Position numbers and translations under genes: made by a program
Source: an uncultured Aeromonadales bacterium
GTDB taxonomy: Bacteria; Pseudomonadota; Gammaproteobacteria; Enterobacterales; Succinivibrionaceae
DNA length: 38,890 bases
Assembly: GCA_902796095.1 (NCBI GenBank)
Contig: CADBNP010000125.1
Coordinates: 1-38,890, forward strand
Direction: 5' to 3'
Part shown: positions 1 to 7,103 of the stretch, in pieces
Numbering within the stretch: the stretch's first letter is position 1
Layout: each line of letters opens with the position of its first letter
Notes under the pieces: model-generated
Database searches by the model: none
Told to the model about the DNA's origin: nothing
The model's input: the letters and a program-made list of their open reading frames with translations, nothing else

Positions 1-1842
1 AGTTACGGAGAAAATAATTATGCTCCGCAGCATCGTATGATGATTTTCTGGGATCATGGTGCAGGTCCTACCGGAGGCGTGGCTTATGATGAAAATTTCG
101 ATGATGATTTTCTTTCTCTGTCGGAGATAGATCATGCTTTTGGAAGAGTATTCGGCAAAAATTACAAGCCTTTTGAAATTATCGGATTTGATGCGTGTCT
201 GATGGCTTCGCTGAGCAGTGGCTATTTTATGACCAAGTGGGCACATGCCATGATCGCATCGGAGGAGACAGAGCCGGCTACGGGCTGGGATTATACTCCA
301 TGGATGAAAGCTCTGGAAAAAAAGCCGAACATGAGCATAAAAGAGCTTGGAAAACTTATAGTTGATACCTATCTTGAGTCATGCGACAGAGAGGGTGTTA
401 CTCTTTCCATGGTATCTCTTGACGAAGCAGCAAATATGGTGCTTGCCTATAACGAACTGGGAATGAAGCTGCTTAAATCTTTTTCGTCAAATACTAAAAT
501 TCTTACTGAGCTGGATCGAGCCTCTAAAAAGAGTCAGACTTACGGTTCTGTTGATCGTAAGAATCGCAGATTTTCTGATGTCATAGATTTGAAGTTGTAT
601 ACTAATGCTTTGTCTCATCTTGCACCAAACGAGGTTAAAAAGGTCAATGATGCGTTAGGCAGATATGTAATTTATAACGGAGTGGGCAAGTATATAAAGG
701 GTAACGGTGTTTCAGTTAATTATCCTGTCGGAAAGCTTGTTGAAAAATATAACGCTGCTTATCAGTACGCACTGCCTACTCCTTTTGGCATACTGTACGG
801 TTTTCAGACGAGAGCTCTGGATGAGAAGCGGCTTAGGAGTTTTGCTGCTACTGTAGATAAGGTTAACGACTACATGGAATGGGTCAGGGGATTCAGTAAA
901 TTTCCTGGTTACCTTGATAATTACGGCAAGCCTACATCCACTCAGCCATCGGGAGGCAGCGAACCAGGTTCCTTCCAGAGTCATCATCTGATTGCAAGCA
1001 ACATAGGAGACGGCGGCCTTATCGCTATGGCTCAGGCTAACCAGACTAATGCGAATGAGCAGCAGAGCGACATTAAGAAACTGGAAGATTTGAAGATAAC
1101 AGTAGCCAAAAACGGAGATTCTTTCGTTGTTGTTCCAGAGAATCTTATTGATACAATAAGTTCTGTTGAAATGGAGTTTTCCCTTGTTTTTCTGCCTGGA
1201 AAGGATTTTGAAAAAGGACTGATTGTTGATCTTGGTACTGATGCTCTCTGGACTGCAGACTGGGACAAGGGTAAATTTACAGATACGGTCAAGGGTGAGT
1301 GGCCGGCTCTTGACGGTCATGAGCTTCCAATCCGTATTACCGGTAATTCTGACGACTACATTACTTATGACTGTGATGTTAAAGTGAATGGTATCCCGCA
1401 TAACATGAGTATTGTATACAACAATGAAACAGGCAAATATTCGATTACCGGTATACAGAGAATCAACAGTAACGGAGTTCCGGATCGTACCGGTCGAGCA
1501 CTTAAGAACGGAGATGAAATAACTACCGTGTTCTATGCTGAAACACTGCTTGATGATGACGAGAAAGCTCCGCTGGATCTTGAAACATTTAAATACAAGA
1601 GTGACATGACCATAGAGGATGTGGAACTTGGAGAATCAAAGCTTGTGTATTATTTTGTATTCAAGGATTCATACGGTAATGAAGCTTCATCTGAAATGGT
1701 TGTTGCCGAGATTAACGATGAAGGTAATATGGAAGTGCAGACCTTCAGTGATTTTCTTGATGAGTATAAGGATTCTCTTTCCGGATCAGATGAAGACGAG
1801 GACGAGGATGATGAGGAATCTGATGATGAAGTCAGTGCCTGA
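1..1842 (+). CDS. Clostripain-family (C11) cysteine peptidase, 5' end outside window
   Basis: The frame is open from base 1, so the N-terminus, and probably a signal peptide, lies upstream; the first in-window Met (position 37) is internal. The C11 catalytic core is visible: FWDHGAG carries the catalytic His (residue 7 counted from that Met) and GFDACLMAS the nucleophilic Cys (residue 54), as in clostripain and gingipain-like caspase-fold peptidases. C11 enzymes typically cleave after Arg or Lys and are often secreted and self-processed. About 450 residues follow the core without a domain I recognise. The C-terminus is a run of Asp and Glu ending in DDEVSA, which might bind calcium or keep the tail extended. 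C11 peptidases are commoner in Firmicutes and Bacteroidetes than in gammaproteobacteria. The family call is firm; substrate and location are inferred. Confidence 0.85.
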   Translation, partial: SYGENNYAPQHRMMIFWDHGAGPTGGVAYDENFDDDFLSLSEIDHAFGRVFGKNYKPFEIIGFDACLMASLSSGYFMTKWAHAMIASEETEPATGWDYTPWMKALEKKPNMSIKELGKLIVDTYLESCDREGVTLSMVSLDEAANMVLAYNELGMKLLKSFSSNTKILTELDRASKKSQTYGSVDRKNRRFSDVIDLKLYTNALSHLAPNEVKKVNDALGRYVIYNGVGKYIKGNGVSVNYPVGKLVEKYNAAYQYALPTPFGILYGFQTRALDEKRLRSFAATVDKVNDYMEWVRGFSKFPGYLDNYGKPTSTQPSGGSEPGSFQSHHLIASNIGDGGLIAMAQANQTNANEQQSDIKKLEDLKITVAKNGDSFVVVPENLIDTISSVEMEFSLVFLPGKDFEKGLIVDLGTDALWTADWDKGKFTDTVKGEWPALDGHELPIRITGNSDDYITYDCDVKVNGIPHNMSIVYNNETGKYSITGIQRINSNGVPDRTGRALKNGDEITTVFYAETLLDDDEKAPLDLETFKYKSDMTIEDVELGESKLVYYFVFKDSYGNEASSEMVVAEINDEGNMEVQTFSDFLDEYKDSLSGSDEDEDEDDEESDDEVSA

Positions 1843-1891
1843 AGCGCCTGTTCTCTAACAAAAGCAGTCTGAATCAGTCTGCAGAAATGTA

Positions 1892-1942
1892 AATACCGGA
1901 TCCTCTTTCACCTTTTCCGCGGATCCGGTATTTTGTTTTTTG
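1892..1942 (+). terminator. Rho-independent terminator after the C11 peptidase gene
   Basis: A perfect 12-bp inverted repeat (AATACCGGATCC at 1892-1903 and GGATCCGGTATT at 1921-1932) with a 17-nt loop is followed by TTGTTTTTT. It begins 50 nt after the peptidase stop. The convergent hcp gene ends at 1969, so the stem may also serve that strand, but the T-tract favours the plus direction. Confidence 0.85.
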
Positions 1943-1968
1943 TGACATCACTGTTAAAAAGTTCAGTA

Positions 1969-2448
1969 TTAAGCCTTCCAGTCGTCGGTAAACTCGATGT
2001 TGCCGTCAGTGTAGGACCATGTGATCTTGGAGTAGGTGAAGCTTACTGATTCCATATCGTGGTAAGGTTTGTTCTCCGGCAGGAATGTAGTCGGTGTGTT
2101 CTCTTTCATGGAGACGATAATTGCATCCTCAAGAGTGATCTTGTAGTACATTTCTTCCTCTCCGGTGTCCTTGATGCGGTAGAAGGTGAGCTCCACTGTT
2201 ACTCCCTCTCCCTTGCAGCAGGCTGCAAACAGTTTAGGTGATGCAACATCTTTTGCTTTCAGTGCTGTAAGCGGATGGTGGATCCTCTGTCCGGTAGGCA
2301 GACCGGTATGCACATCTCTTGGGATTTCAACCTCATGATCCATTCCGTATACCAGAATCTTGTCTTTCTTGTCACCGCCCTGATCGCATGAGCCCTTGAT
2401 TTCTCCCTGGTTCTTGCCTGTGACTTTCATGTACATTGTTAATGCCAT
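1969..2448 (-). CDS. hcp: Hcp family type VI secretion tube/effector protein
   Basis: A 159-residue protein starting MALTMYMKVTGKNQGEIKGS, the typical Hcp start. It contains the family motifs DHEVEIPRD, TGLPTGQRIH and MESVSFTYSKITW. Hcp forms hexameric rings that stack into the inner tube of the type VI secretion system and is itself secreted. The start at 2448 is chosen because of the family N-terminus and a GGAGGT ribosome site at 2456-2461, seven bases upstream; the frame extends further but without support. Length matches the family (about 160-172). No other T6SS gene (tssB, tssC, vgrG, clpV) lies in the window, so this is an orphan copy here. Confidence 0.95.
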   Translation of the reverse strand: MALTMYMKVTGKNQGEIKGSCDQGGDKKDKILVYGMDHEVEIPRDVHTGLPTGQRIHHPLTALKAKDVASPKLFAACCKGEGVTVELTFYRIKDTGEEEMYYKITLEDAIIVSMKENTPTTFLPENKPYHDMESVSFTYSKITWSYTDGNIEFTDDWKA

Positions 2449-2519
2449 AATGAATACCTCCAATCTGGGTTCGTTTAAGTTCTGATAATCTTTAATTCCG
2501 TTCTGCTGTCCGTTCGGAC

Positions 2520-2548
2520 TTTTCACCGGAACTTTCAAATCTTATCAT
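2520..2548 (+). promoter_or_regulatory. Candidate sigma70 promoter for a small ORF
   Basis: TTTTCA (2520-2525) and TATCAT (2543-2548) are separated by 17 bp. The predicted start of transcription near 2555 lies about 35 nt before the ATG at 2590. It faces away from hcp. The evidence is motif similarity only. Confidence 0.35.
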
Positions 2549-2589
2549 CTTCTGTAGGGATAACTGACGGAAGAACAGGAGGTTACAGG

Positions 2590-2673
2590 ATGGCAGATGA
2601 AATAGTGAATTTTGCATGCTTTGGAGGAAAGATCTTTGCAAGACGGCAATTCAGAAAAAATAAAGGAGAGTAA
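2590..2673 (+). CDS. Possible 27-residue small protein
   Basis: An ATG at 2590 follows AGGAGG (2577-2582) at seven bases, an ideal ribosome site. It opens a 27-codon frame that starts MADEIVNF and ends in a basic stretch (RRQFRKNKGE). The stop lies inside a hairpin at 2665-2682. A promoter-like pair lies 40-70 bp upstream. The peptide has a short hydrophobic and aromatic first half (IVNFACFGGKIF) and a cationic second half. I do not recognise a family. It sits between the divergent hcp gene and the DUF805 gene, both on the minus strand. The signals make it plausible, but chance cannot be excluded. Confidence 0.4.
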   Translation: MADEIVNFACFGGKIFARRQFRKNKGE

Positions 2674-2682
2674 GAACTCTCC
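2653..2682 (-). terminator. Rho-independent terminator on the minus strand, downstream of the DUF805 gene
   Basis: Read on the minus strand, GGAGAGT, a four-base loop TCTT, and ACTCTCC form a perfect 7-bp stem followed by TTTATTTTTT. It lies about 60 nt past the DUF805 stop. A second, T-less hairpin (TCTGCTCCGGC with GCCGGGAGCAGA, one bulge, 2701-2733) lies between the stop and this terminator. Confidence 0.75.
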
Positions 2683-2741
2683 CTTATAAATTTGACTGTT
2701 TCTGCTCCGGCGGATTATTCTGCCGGGAGCAGAGAGCCATA

Positions 2742-3083
2742 TCACTGGTAATTGTTAGGCTCTACAGGTTCCTTGATCCATAAAACAATCAGAATAATGA
2801 TACCGATAAGAGGGATCAGTCCAACCAGCTGAATCCAGCCGGTCTTGTTTATGTCATGCAGTCTTCTGCAACCAGCCGCGAGAGAAGGAATAAGAAGAGC
2901 AAGGCATGCAATTAACGATAAAATACTGCCTGCATCACCTATTGCCTGGGCGACAATATTTACAACTGAATTGATAACGAAGCATGCAAGATAGAACCAC
3001 CAGAATTCTGATCTTGATGCTCTGCCGTTAAAATTAGCGTATTTTTTAACCAAACATGTCGTTACAGCAGTTTTGAAATCCAT
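2742..3083 (-). CDS. DUF805 inner-membrane protein (YhaH-like)
   Basis: A 113-residue membrane protein. The diagnostic DUF805 motifs are present: GRASRSEFWWFYL near residue 20 and CRRLHDINKTGW near residues 72-83. About four hydrophobic segments are visible; the last (LVGLIPLIGIIILIVLWI) precedes a short polar tail. The function of the family is unknown. The ATG at 3083 has an AAAGGA ribosome site about 8 bases upstream. The gene appears monocistronic, with its own upstream gap and a terminator at 2653-2682. Confidence 0.9.
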   Translation of the reverse strand: MDFKTAVTTCLVKKYANFNGRASRSEFWWFYLACFVINSVVNIVAQAIGDAGSILSLIACLALLIPSLAAGCRRLHDINKTGWIQLVGLIPLIGIIILIVLWIKEPVEPNNYQ

Positions 3084-3230
3084 TTTTTTGTTCCTTTCTT
3101 AAATATTTACATAGAAGTAGAAGTTCACCGTTGAACAATCACAGAATAATCAAAGTTACCTGATGTAAAAATGAAAGTTATGCGATGAAACGTGTCCTTT
3201 TATATATAATCCGCACAATCTTACTTATTC

Positions 3231-4655
3231 TTATAATGAATAGTAAAGTTCAAATTCAAGAGGGTGCGGAGCCATCCTGATTCTGGTTACATCCTGCATC
3301 TTCAGCTCAATATATGAACTGATGAAATCCTCTGAGAACACCCCGCCTTTTGTGAGGAACTCGTGATCATCTCTGAGAGAATTCAGCGCCTCTTCAAGTG
3401 AGCCGCATACCTGCGGTACATTTGCAGCCTCCTCAGGTGGCAGATCATAAAGATTCTTATCAAGAGCCTCGCCAGGATTAATCTTGTTCTGTATACCGTC
3501 AAGACCGGCCATCAGCATGGCAGAGAATGCCAGATACGGATTAGCCATGCAGTCTGGGAATCTTACCTCGACTCTGGTAGCCTTCGGTGAAGATACCGCA
3601 GGTATACGTATTGAGGCGGAGCGGTTTGATGCCGAGTAGGCAAGCATTACCGGAGCTTCGAATCCAGGAACAAGTCGCTTGTAGGAATTGGTTGAAGGAT
3701 TTGTAAAAGCATTAAGAGCCTTGGCATGCTTGATTATTCCGCCGATGTAGTAGATGGCAATCTGCGAAAGTCCGCCGTAGCCGTCGCCGGCAAAAAGATT
3801 TTTTCCGTTCTTCCCCAGGGACTGGTTGCAGTGCATACCCGAACCGTTGTCTCCAAAAATTGGTTTCGGCATGAAGGTTGCTGTTTTATTGTGCTCATTG
3901 CAGACATTAGTGATGACATACTTGAGTTCCTGCAGTTCATCGGCCTTTTTTGTCAGAGTGTTGAATCTTGTTGCGATTTCATTCTGTCCGCCGGTGGCAA
4001 CCTCGTGGTGGTGAGCCTCGACCACCATCCCTATTTTTTCCAGTTCAATGCAGATGGCGGAGCGGAGATCCTGTGACGGATCTACCGGCGGAACGGGGAA
4101 ATAACCTCCCTTGACAAAAGTTCTGTGCCCCAGGTTTCCCTGCTTGTATTCAGTTCCGGAGTTCCACGCACCCTCTTCGGAATCAAGTTTGTAGAAGCAT
4201 CCGTTCATTTCGCTTGAAAAACGGACATCGTCAAATACAAAGAATTCAGGCTCAGGTCCGAATATTACATTGTCTGCAATTCCGGTGGATTTTAAGTATT
4301 CTTCAGCTCGTTTTGCTATAGATCTGGGATCGCGATCGTAACCGGACATTGTTTTTGGTTCAAGAATGTCGCAGCGGATAAATATGGTCGGATCCAGATA
4401 GAACGGATCTTCATGCCAGGAGGTTATATCCGGCATGAGCAGCATGTCAGATTTGTTTATTCCCTTCCAGCCTGCAATCGATGAACCGTCAAACATTTTG
4501 CCGTCTTCGAAGAAATCTTCGTTAATCTGGCTAACTGGCAGGGTAATATGATGTTCCTTTCCTTTGGTGTCTGTAAAACGCAGATCCAGGAACTTTATAT
4601 CCTTATCCTTTATTGTCTGCAAAAGCTCCTGTACCGAATCGTCAGCTTCTAGCAT
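3231..4655 (-). CDS. glnA: Glutamine synthetase type I (GlnA)
   Basis: 474 residues, close to the 469 of E. coli GlnA. It makes glutamine from glutamate, ammonia and ATP as a cytoplasmic dodecamer. Visible signatures are LDLRFTDTKGKEHH and KMFDGSSIAGWKGI at the N-terminus, GPEPEFFVFD, and the ammonium/ATP region KPIFGDNGSGMHCNQSL. The regulatory adenylylation site KNLYDLPPEE is present, with the Tyr near residue 403, so covalent control by GlnE/GlnB is expected although those genes are not in the window. The ATG is preceded by GGAGG with nine intervening bases. No ntrBC follows it, unlike in E. coli. Confidence 0.98.
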   Translation of the reverse strand: MLEADDSVQELLQTIKDKDIKFLDLRFTDTKGKEHHITLPVSQINEDFFEDGKMFDGSSIAGWKGINKSDMLLMPDITSWHEDPFYLDPTIFIRCDILEPKTMSGYDRDPRSIAKRAEEYLKSTGIADNVIFGPEPEFFVFDDVRFSSEMNGCFYKLDSEEGAWNSGTEYKQGNLGHRTFVKGGYFPVPPVDPSQDLRSAICIELEKIGMVVEAHHHEVATGGQNEIATRFNTLTKKADELQELKYVITNVCNEHNKTATFMPKPIFGDNGSGMHCNQSLGKNGKNLFAGDGYGGLSQIAIYYIGGIIKHAKALNAFTNPSTNSYKRLVPGFEAPVMLAYSASNRSASIRIPAVSSPKATRVEVRFPDCMANPYLAFSAMLMAGLDGIQNKINPGEALDKNLYDLPPEEAANVPQVCGSLEEALNSLRDDHEFLTKGGVFSEDFISSYIELKMQDVTRIRMAPHPLEFELYYSL

Positions 4656-5151
4656 GGTAAGTATCCTCCGGATTTGTTATAGGATTTTTTTTGTGGTGTC
4701 CACTCTGCCGTTCTTACAGGGCAAAAGTGTAAATAATTTCACCGTACCTGTTTTTGGACGGGCCTTGTAAAAACAGTTAACATACTGTAATTCTATACCT
4801 TTATCACATTTTTTGCCATAAATTACAACAGTCAGATAACTGCTTTGCCGGAATTATTCCGTACTGCTGGTTTCGATTGCTTTTTCTACCGAACTTCAGA
4901 CTGATAATGAGGCTCTTCTCAACAATCTTTGTTTGTTTTCAGGTATGATTTCTCTCGGTTCGGCGGCATCTGATTTGATGTCTCCGTCATTTGGATTTTG
5001 GGGCTTTGATTCTGTCGGTGCCGTACAAGTATCATTAATGATTTGCTATGAAGATCACACAATTAAGAGTAAAATACACACAATTTTGATTGATCATGCA
5101 GAGAATGGTCTGATTTGTTGGTAATAGACTACACGTCGAACAGAGGATTTT
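4656..5151. other. Divergent glnA/typA intergenic region with inverted and direct repeats
   Basis: No credible gene is present. On the glnA side, CTGTTTTT (4748-4755) and AAAAACAG (4769-4776) form an 8-bp inverted repeat about 95-120 nt upstream of the glnA start, and ACAGT/ACTGT (4772-4787) overlaps it. CGGAATTATTCCG (4849-4861) is a 13-bp palindrome. On the typA side, CACACAATT occurs twice (5056-5064 and 5077-5085), exactly 21 bp apart, flanking a TAAAAT (5070-5075). I found no convincing sigma54 -24/-12 element for glnA. Confidence 0.5.
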
Positions 5152-7002
5152 ATGTTAGATAAGCTTCGTAATATTGCGATAATAGCTCATGTTGACCATG
5201 GTAAAACTACACTGGTTGACAAACTTTTAAAGCAGTCTGGAACTCTTGATCGCGCCAATGCCGATCAGGAAAGAGTTATGGATTCAAACGATATTGAAAA
5301 AGAGCGCGGTATTACAATTCTGGCAAAGAATACAGCTATCAACTGGAATGGCTACCGTATCAACATTGTGGATACTCCGGGTCATGCTGATTTCGGCGGA
5401 GAGGTTGAACGTGTCATGTCCATGGTTGATTCCGTTCTTCTGCTTGTGGACGCTGTTGACGGACCTATGCCTCAGACTCGTTTTGTTACTCAGAAAGCCT
5501 TTGCTGCTGGACTTAAGCCGATAGTTGTTATCAACAAGATTGACCGCCCTGGTGCAAGACCTGACTGGGTTATAGATCAGGTTTTCGATCTGTTTGACAA
5601 TCTTGGTGCCAGTGATGAACAGCTTGATTTTCCGATTATTTATGCTTCAGCTCTTAATGGTACAGCCACACTGGATCTTAATGAACCGAAGGAGGACATG
5701 ACAGATCTGTTCCAGTCCATTATTGACTGCGTGTCTCCTCCTAAGGCGGATCCGGAGGGTTCGTTTCAGATGCAGATTTCCCAGCTTGACTACTCTTCAT
5801 ATGTGGGAGTCATTGGTGTCGGTCGCATTATGCGTGGAACAGCCAGAACAAATATGCCGGTGACTGTTGTCGGAGTGGACGGATCTACCAGGACAGGCCG
5901 AATCGGTCAGATTCTGGGATATCTCGGACTGCAGAGAAATGAGGTTGCAACTGCGGATGCCGGTGACATTGTGGCAATAACCGGTCTTGGTGAATTGAAG
6001 ATTTCAGATACGGTTTGCTCTTCCGACTGTGTTGAGGCACTGCCGCCGCTCACTGTTGACGAACCTACGGTGTCCATGACCTTCCAGGTGAATACTTCTC
6101 CGTTTGCGGGCCGGGAGGGTAAGTTTGTAACATCCAGAAATATTCTTGAAAGACTTCAGGAGGAACTGAAGCACAATGTGGCTCTCCGTGTTGAGATGAC
6201 GGAAGATACAGACAAGTTCAAGGTGTCGGGAAGAGGTGAACTTCATCTCAGTGTGCTTATTGAAAGCATGCGCCGTGAAGGCTACGAACTTGCGGTTTCA
6301 CGTCCGGAGGTTATTCTCAAGGAAATCGACGGCAAGAAGATGGAGCCTATCGAGAATCTTACTGTTGATGTGGATGAAGCCAGCCAGGGTGCTGTCATGC
6401 AGGCTCTTGGTGAAAGAAAGGCGGAGCTTGTCGATATGGTTCCTGACGGAAAGGGCAGAGTCCGTATAGACTATAAAATTCCATCCAGAGGCCTTATCGG
6501 TTTTCAGAGTGAATTCATGACGATGACTTCAGGCATGGGGCTGATTTATCATACCTTTGACAGCTACGGAGAATACCGCGGAGGTGATATCGGCTGCCGC
6601 AAGAACGGTGTTATGATTTCCAATGCAACAGGCAAGGCACTTGGTTATGCACTGTGGTATCTGCAGGATCGCGGATATCTGTTCATTGGTCATGCCGCAG
6701 AGGTTTACGAGGGACAGATTATCGGCGTTCACAACCGGGACAACGATCTTACTGTCAACTGTCTCAAGGGTAAGAAACTTACCAATGTGAGAGCATCCGG
6801 TACAGACGAGGCTATTGTCCTGGTCCCTCCTGTTATTTTATCTCTGGAGCAGGCTCTGGAATTCATTAATGATGATGAACTGGTTGAGGTTACTCCGCAG
6901 TCCATTCGCCTCAGAAAGAAGCATCTGACCGAGATTGATCGAATCAGAGCATTCCGCGGAGCACAGGGGCACAATCCGTCATCGCTGGAAATGAAGTCCT
7001 GA
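5152..7002 (+). CDS. typA: Ribosome-associated GTPase BipA/TypA
   Basis: A 616-residue translational GTPase (E. coli BipA has 607). The G motifs are clear: AHVDHGKTTL (G1), RGITI (G2), DTPGHADFGGEVERV (G3) and NKIDRPGARPDW (G4). EF-G-like domains follow, then the BipA-specific C-terminal region (RGLIGFQSEFMTMTSGMGL). BipA acts in 50S subunit assembly and in stress and cold adaptation. The ATG at 5152 has a GAGG ribosome site a few bases upstream. The gene ends at a good terminator (7049-7085). The divergent arrangement with glnA also occurs in enterobacteria, which supports the assignment. Confidence 0.98.
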   Translation: MLDKLRNIAIIAHVDHGKTTLVDKLLKQSGTLDRANADQERVMDSNDIEKERGITILAKNTAINWNGYRINIVDTPGHADFGGEVERVMSMVDSVLLLVDAVDGPMPQTRFVTQKAFAAGLKPIVVINKIDRPGARPDWVIDQVFDLFDNLGASDEQLDFPIIYASALNGTATLDLNEPKEDMTDLFQSIIDCVSPPKADPEGSFQMQISQLDYSSYVGVIGVGRIMRGTARTNMPVTVVGVDGSTRTGRIGQILGYLGLQRNEVATADAGDIVAITGLGELKISDTVCSSDCVEALPPLTVDEPTVSMTFQVNTSPFAGREGKFVTSRNILERLQEELKHNVALRVEMTEDTDKFKVSGRGELHLSVLIESMRREGYELAVSRPEVILKEIDGKKMEPIENLTVDVDEASQGAVMQALGERKAELVDMVPDGKGRVRIDYKIPSRGLIGFQSEFMTMTSGMGLIYHTFDSYGEYRGGDIGCRKNGVMISNATGKALGYALWYLQDRGYLFIGHAAEVYEGQIIGVHNRDNDLTVNCLKGKKLTNVRASGTDEAIVLVPPVILSLEQALEFINDDELVEVTPQSIRLRKKHLTEIDRIRAFRGAQGHNPSSLEMKS

Positions 7003-7048
7003 TCCATGTGATAATTTTTTCTTTTCAGAGAATGATTTTAATTTTTAG

Positions 7049-7085
7049 TCAGAGTCCCTTATGGCTCTGATTTTTGTTTTTTTGT
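7049..7085 (+). terminator. Rho-independent terminator after typA
   Basis: TCAGAG (7049-7054) pairs with CTCTGA (7065-7070), with two more G-C pairs inside, followed by TTTTTGTTTTTTT. The tract ends less than 20 nt before the proposed clcA start. Confidence 0.8.
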
Positions 7086-7103
7086 CTCTGTTCCTGGTGA
7101 AAA

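Noticed and set aside
712..1401. 229-codon minus-strand frame inside the C11 peptidase gene
   Set aside because: It lies wholly antisense to a gene with clear catalytic motifs and has no recognisable domain.
2545..2745. 66-codon minus-strand frame upstream of hcp
   Set aside because: It reads through the DUF805 terminator hairpin, lacks a ribosome site and resembles no family.
4795..4830. sigma54-like TGGCA element on the minus strand upstream of glnA
   Set aside because: The -12 half would be GA instead of GC at the required spacing, and no flanking NtrC sites were found.
4933..5124. 63-codon plus-strand frame before typA
   Set aside because: No ribosome site or recognisable domain; it spans the likely typA promoter with its direct repeats.
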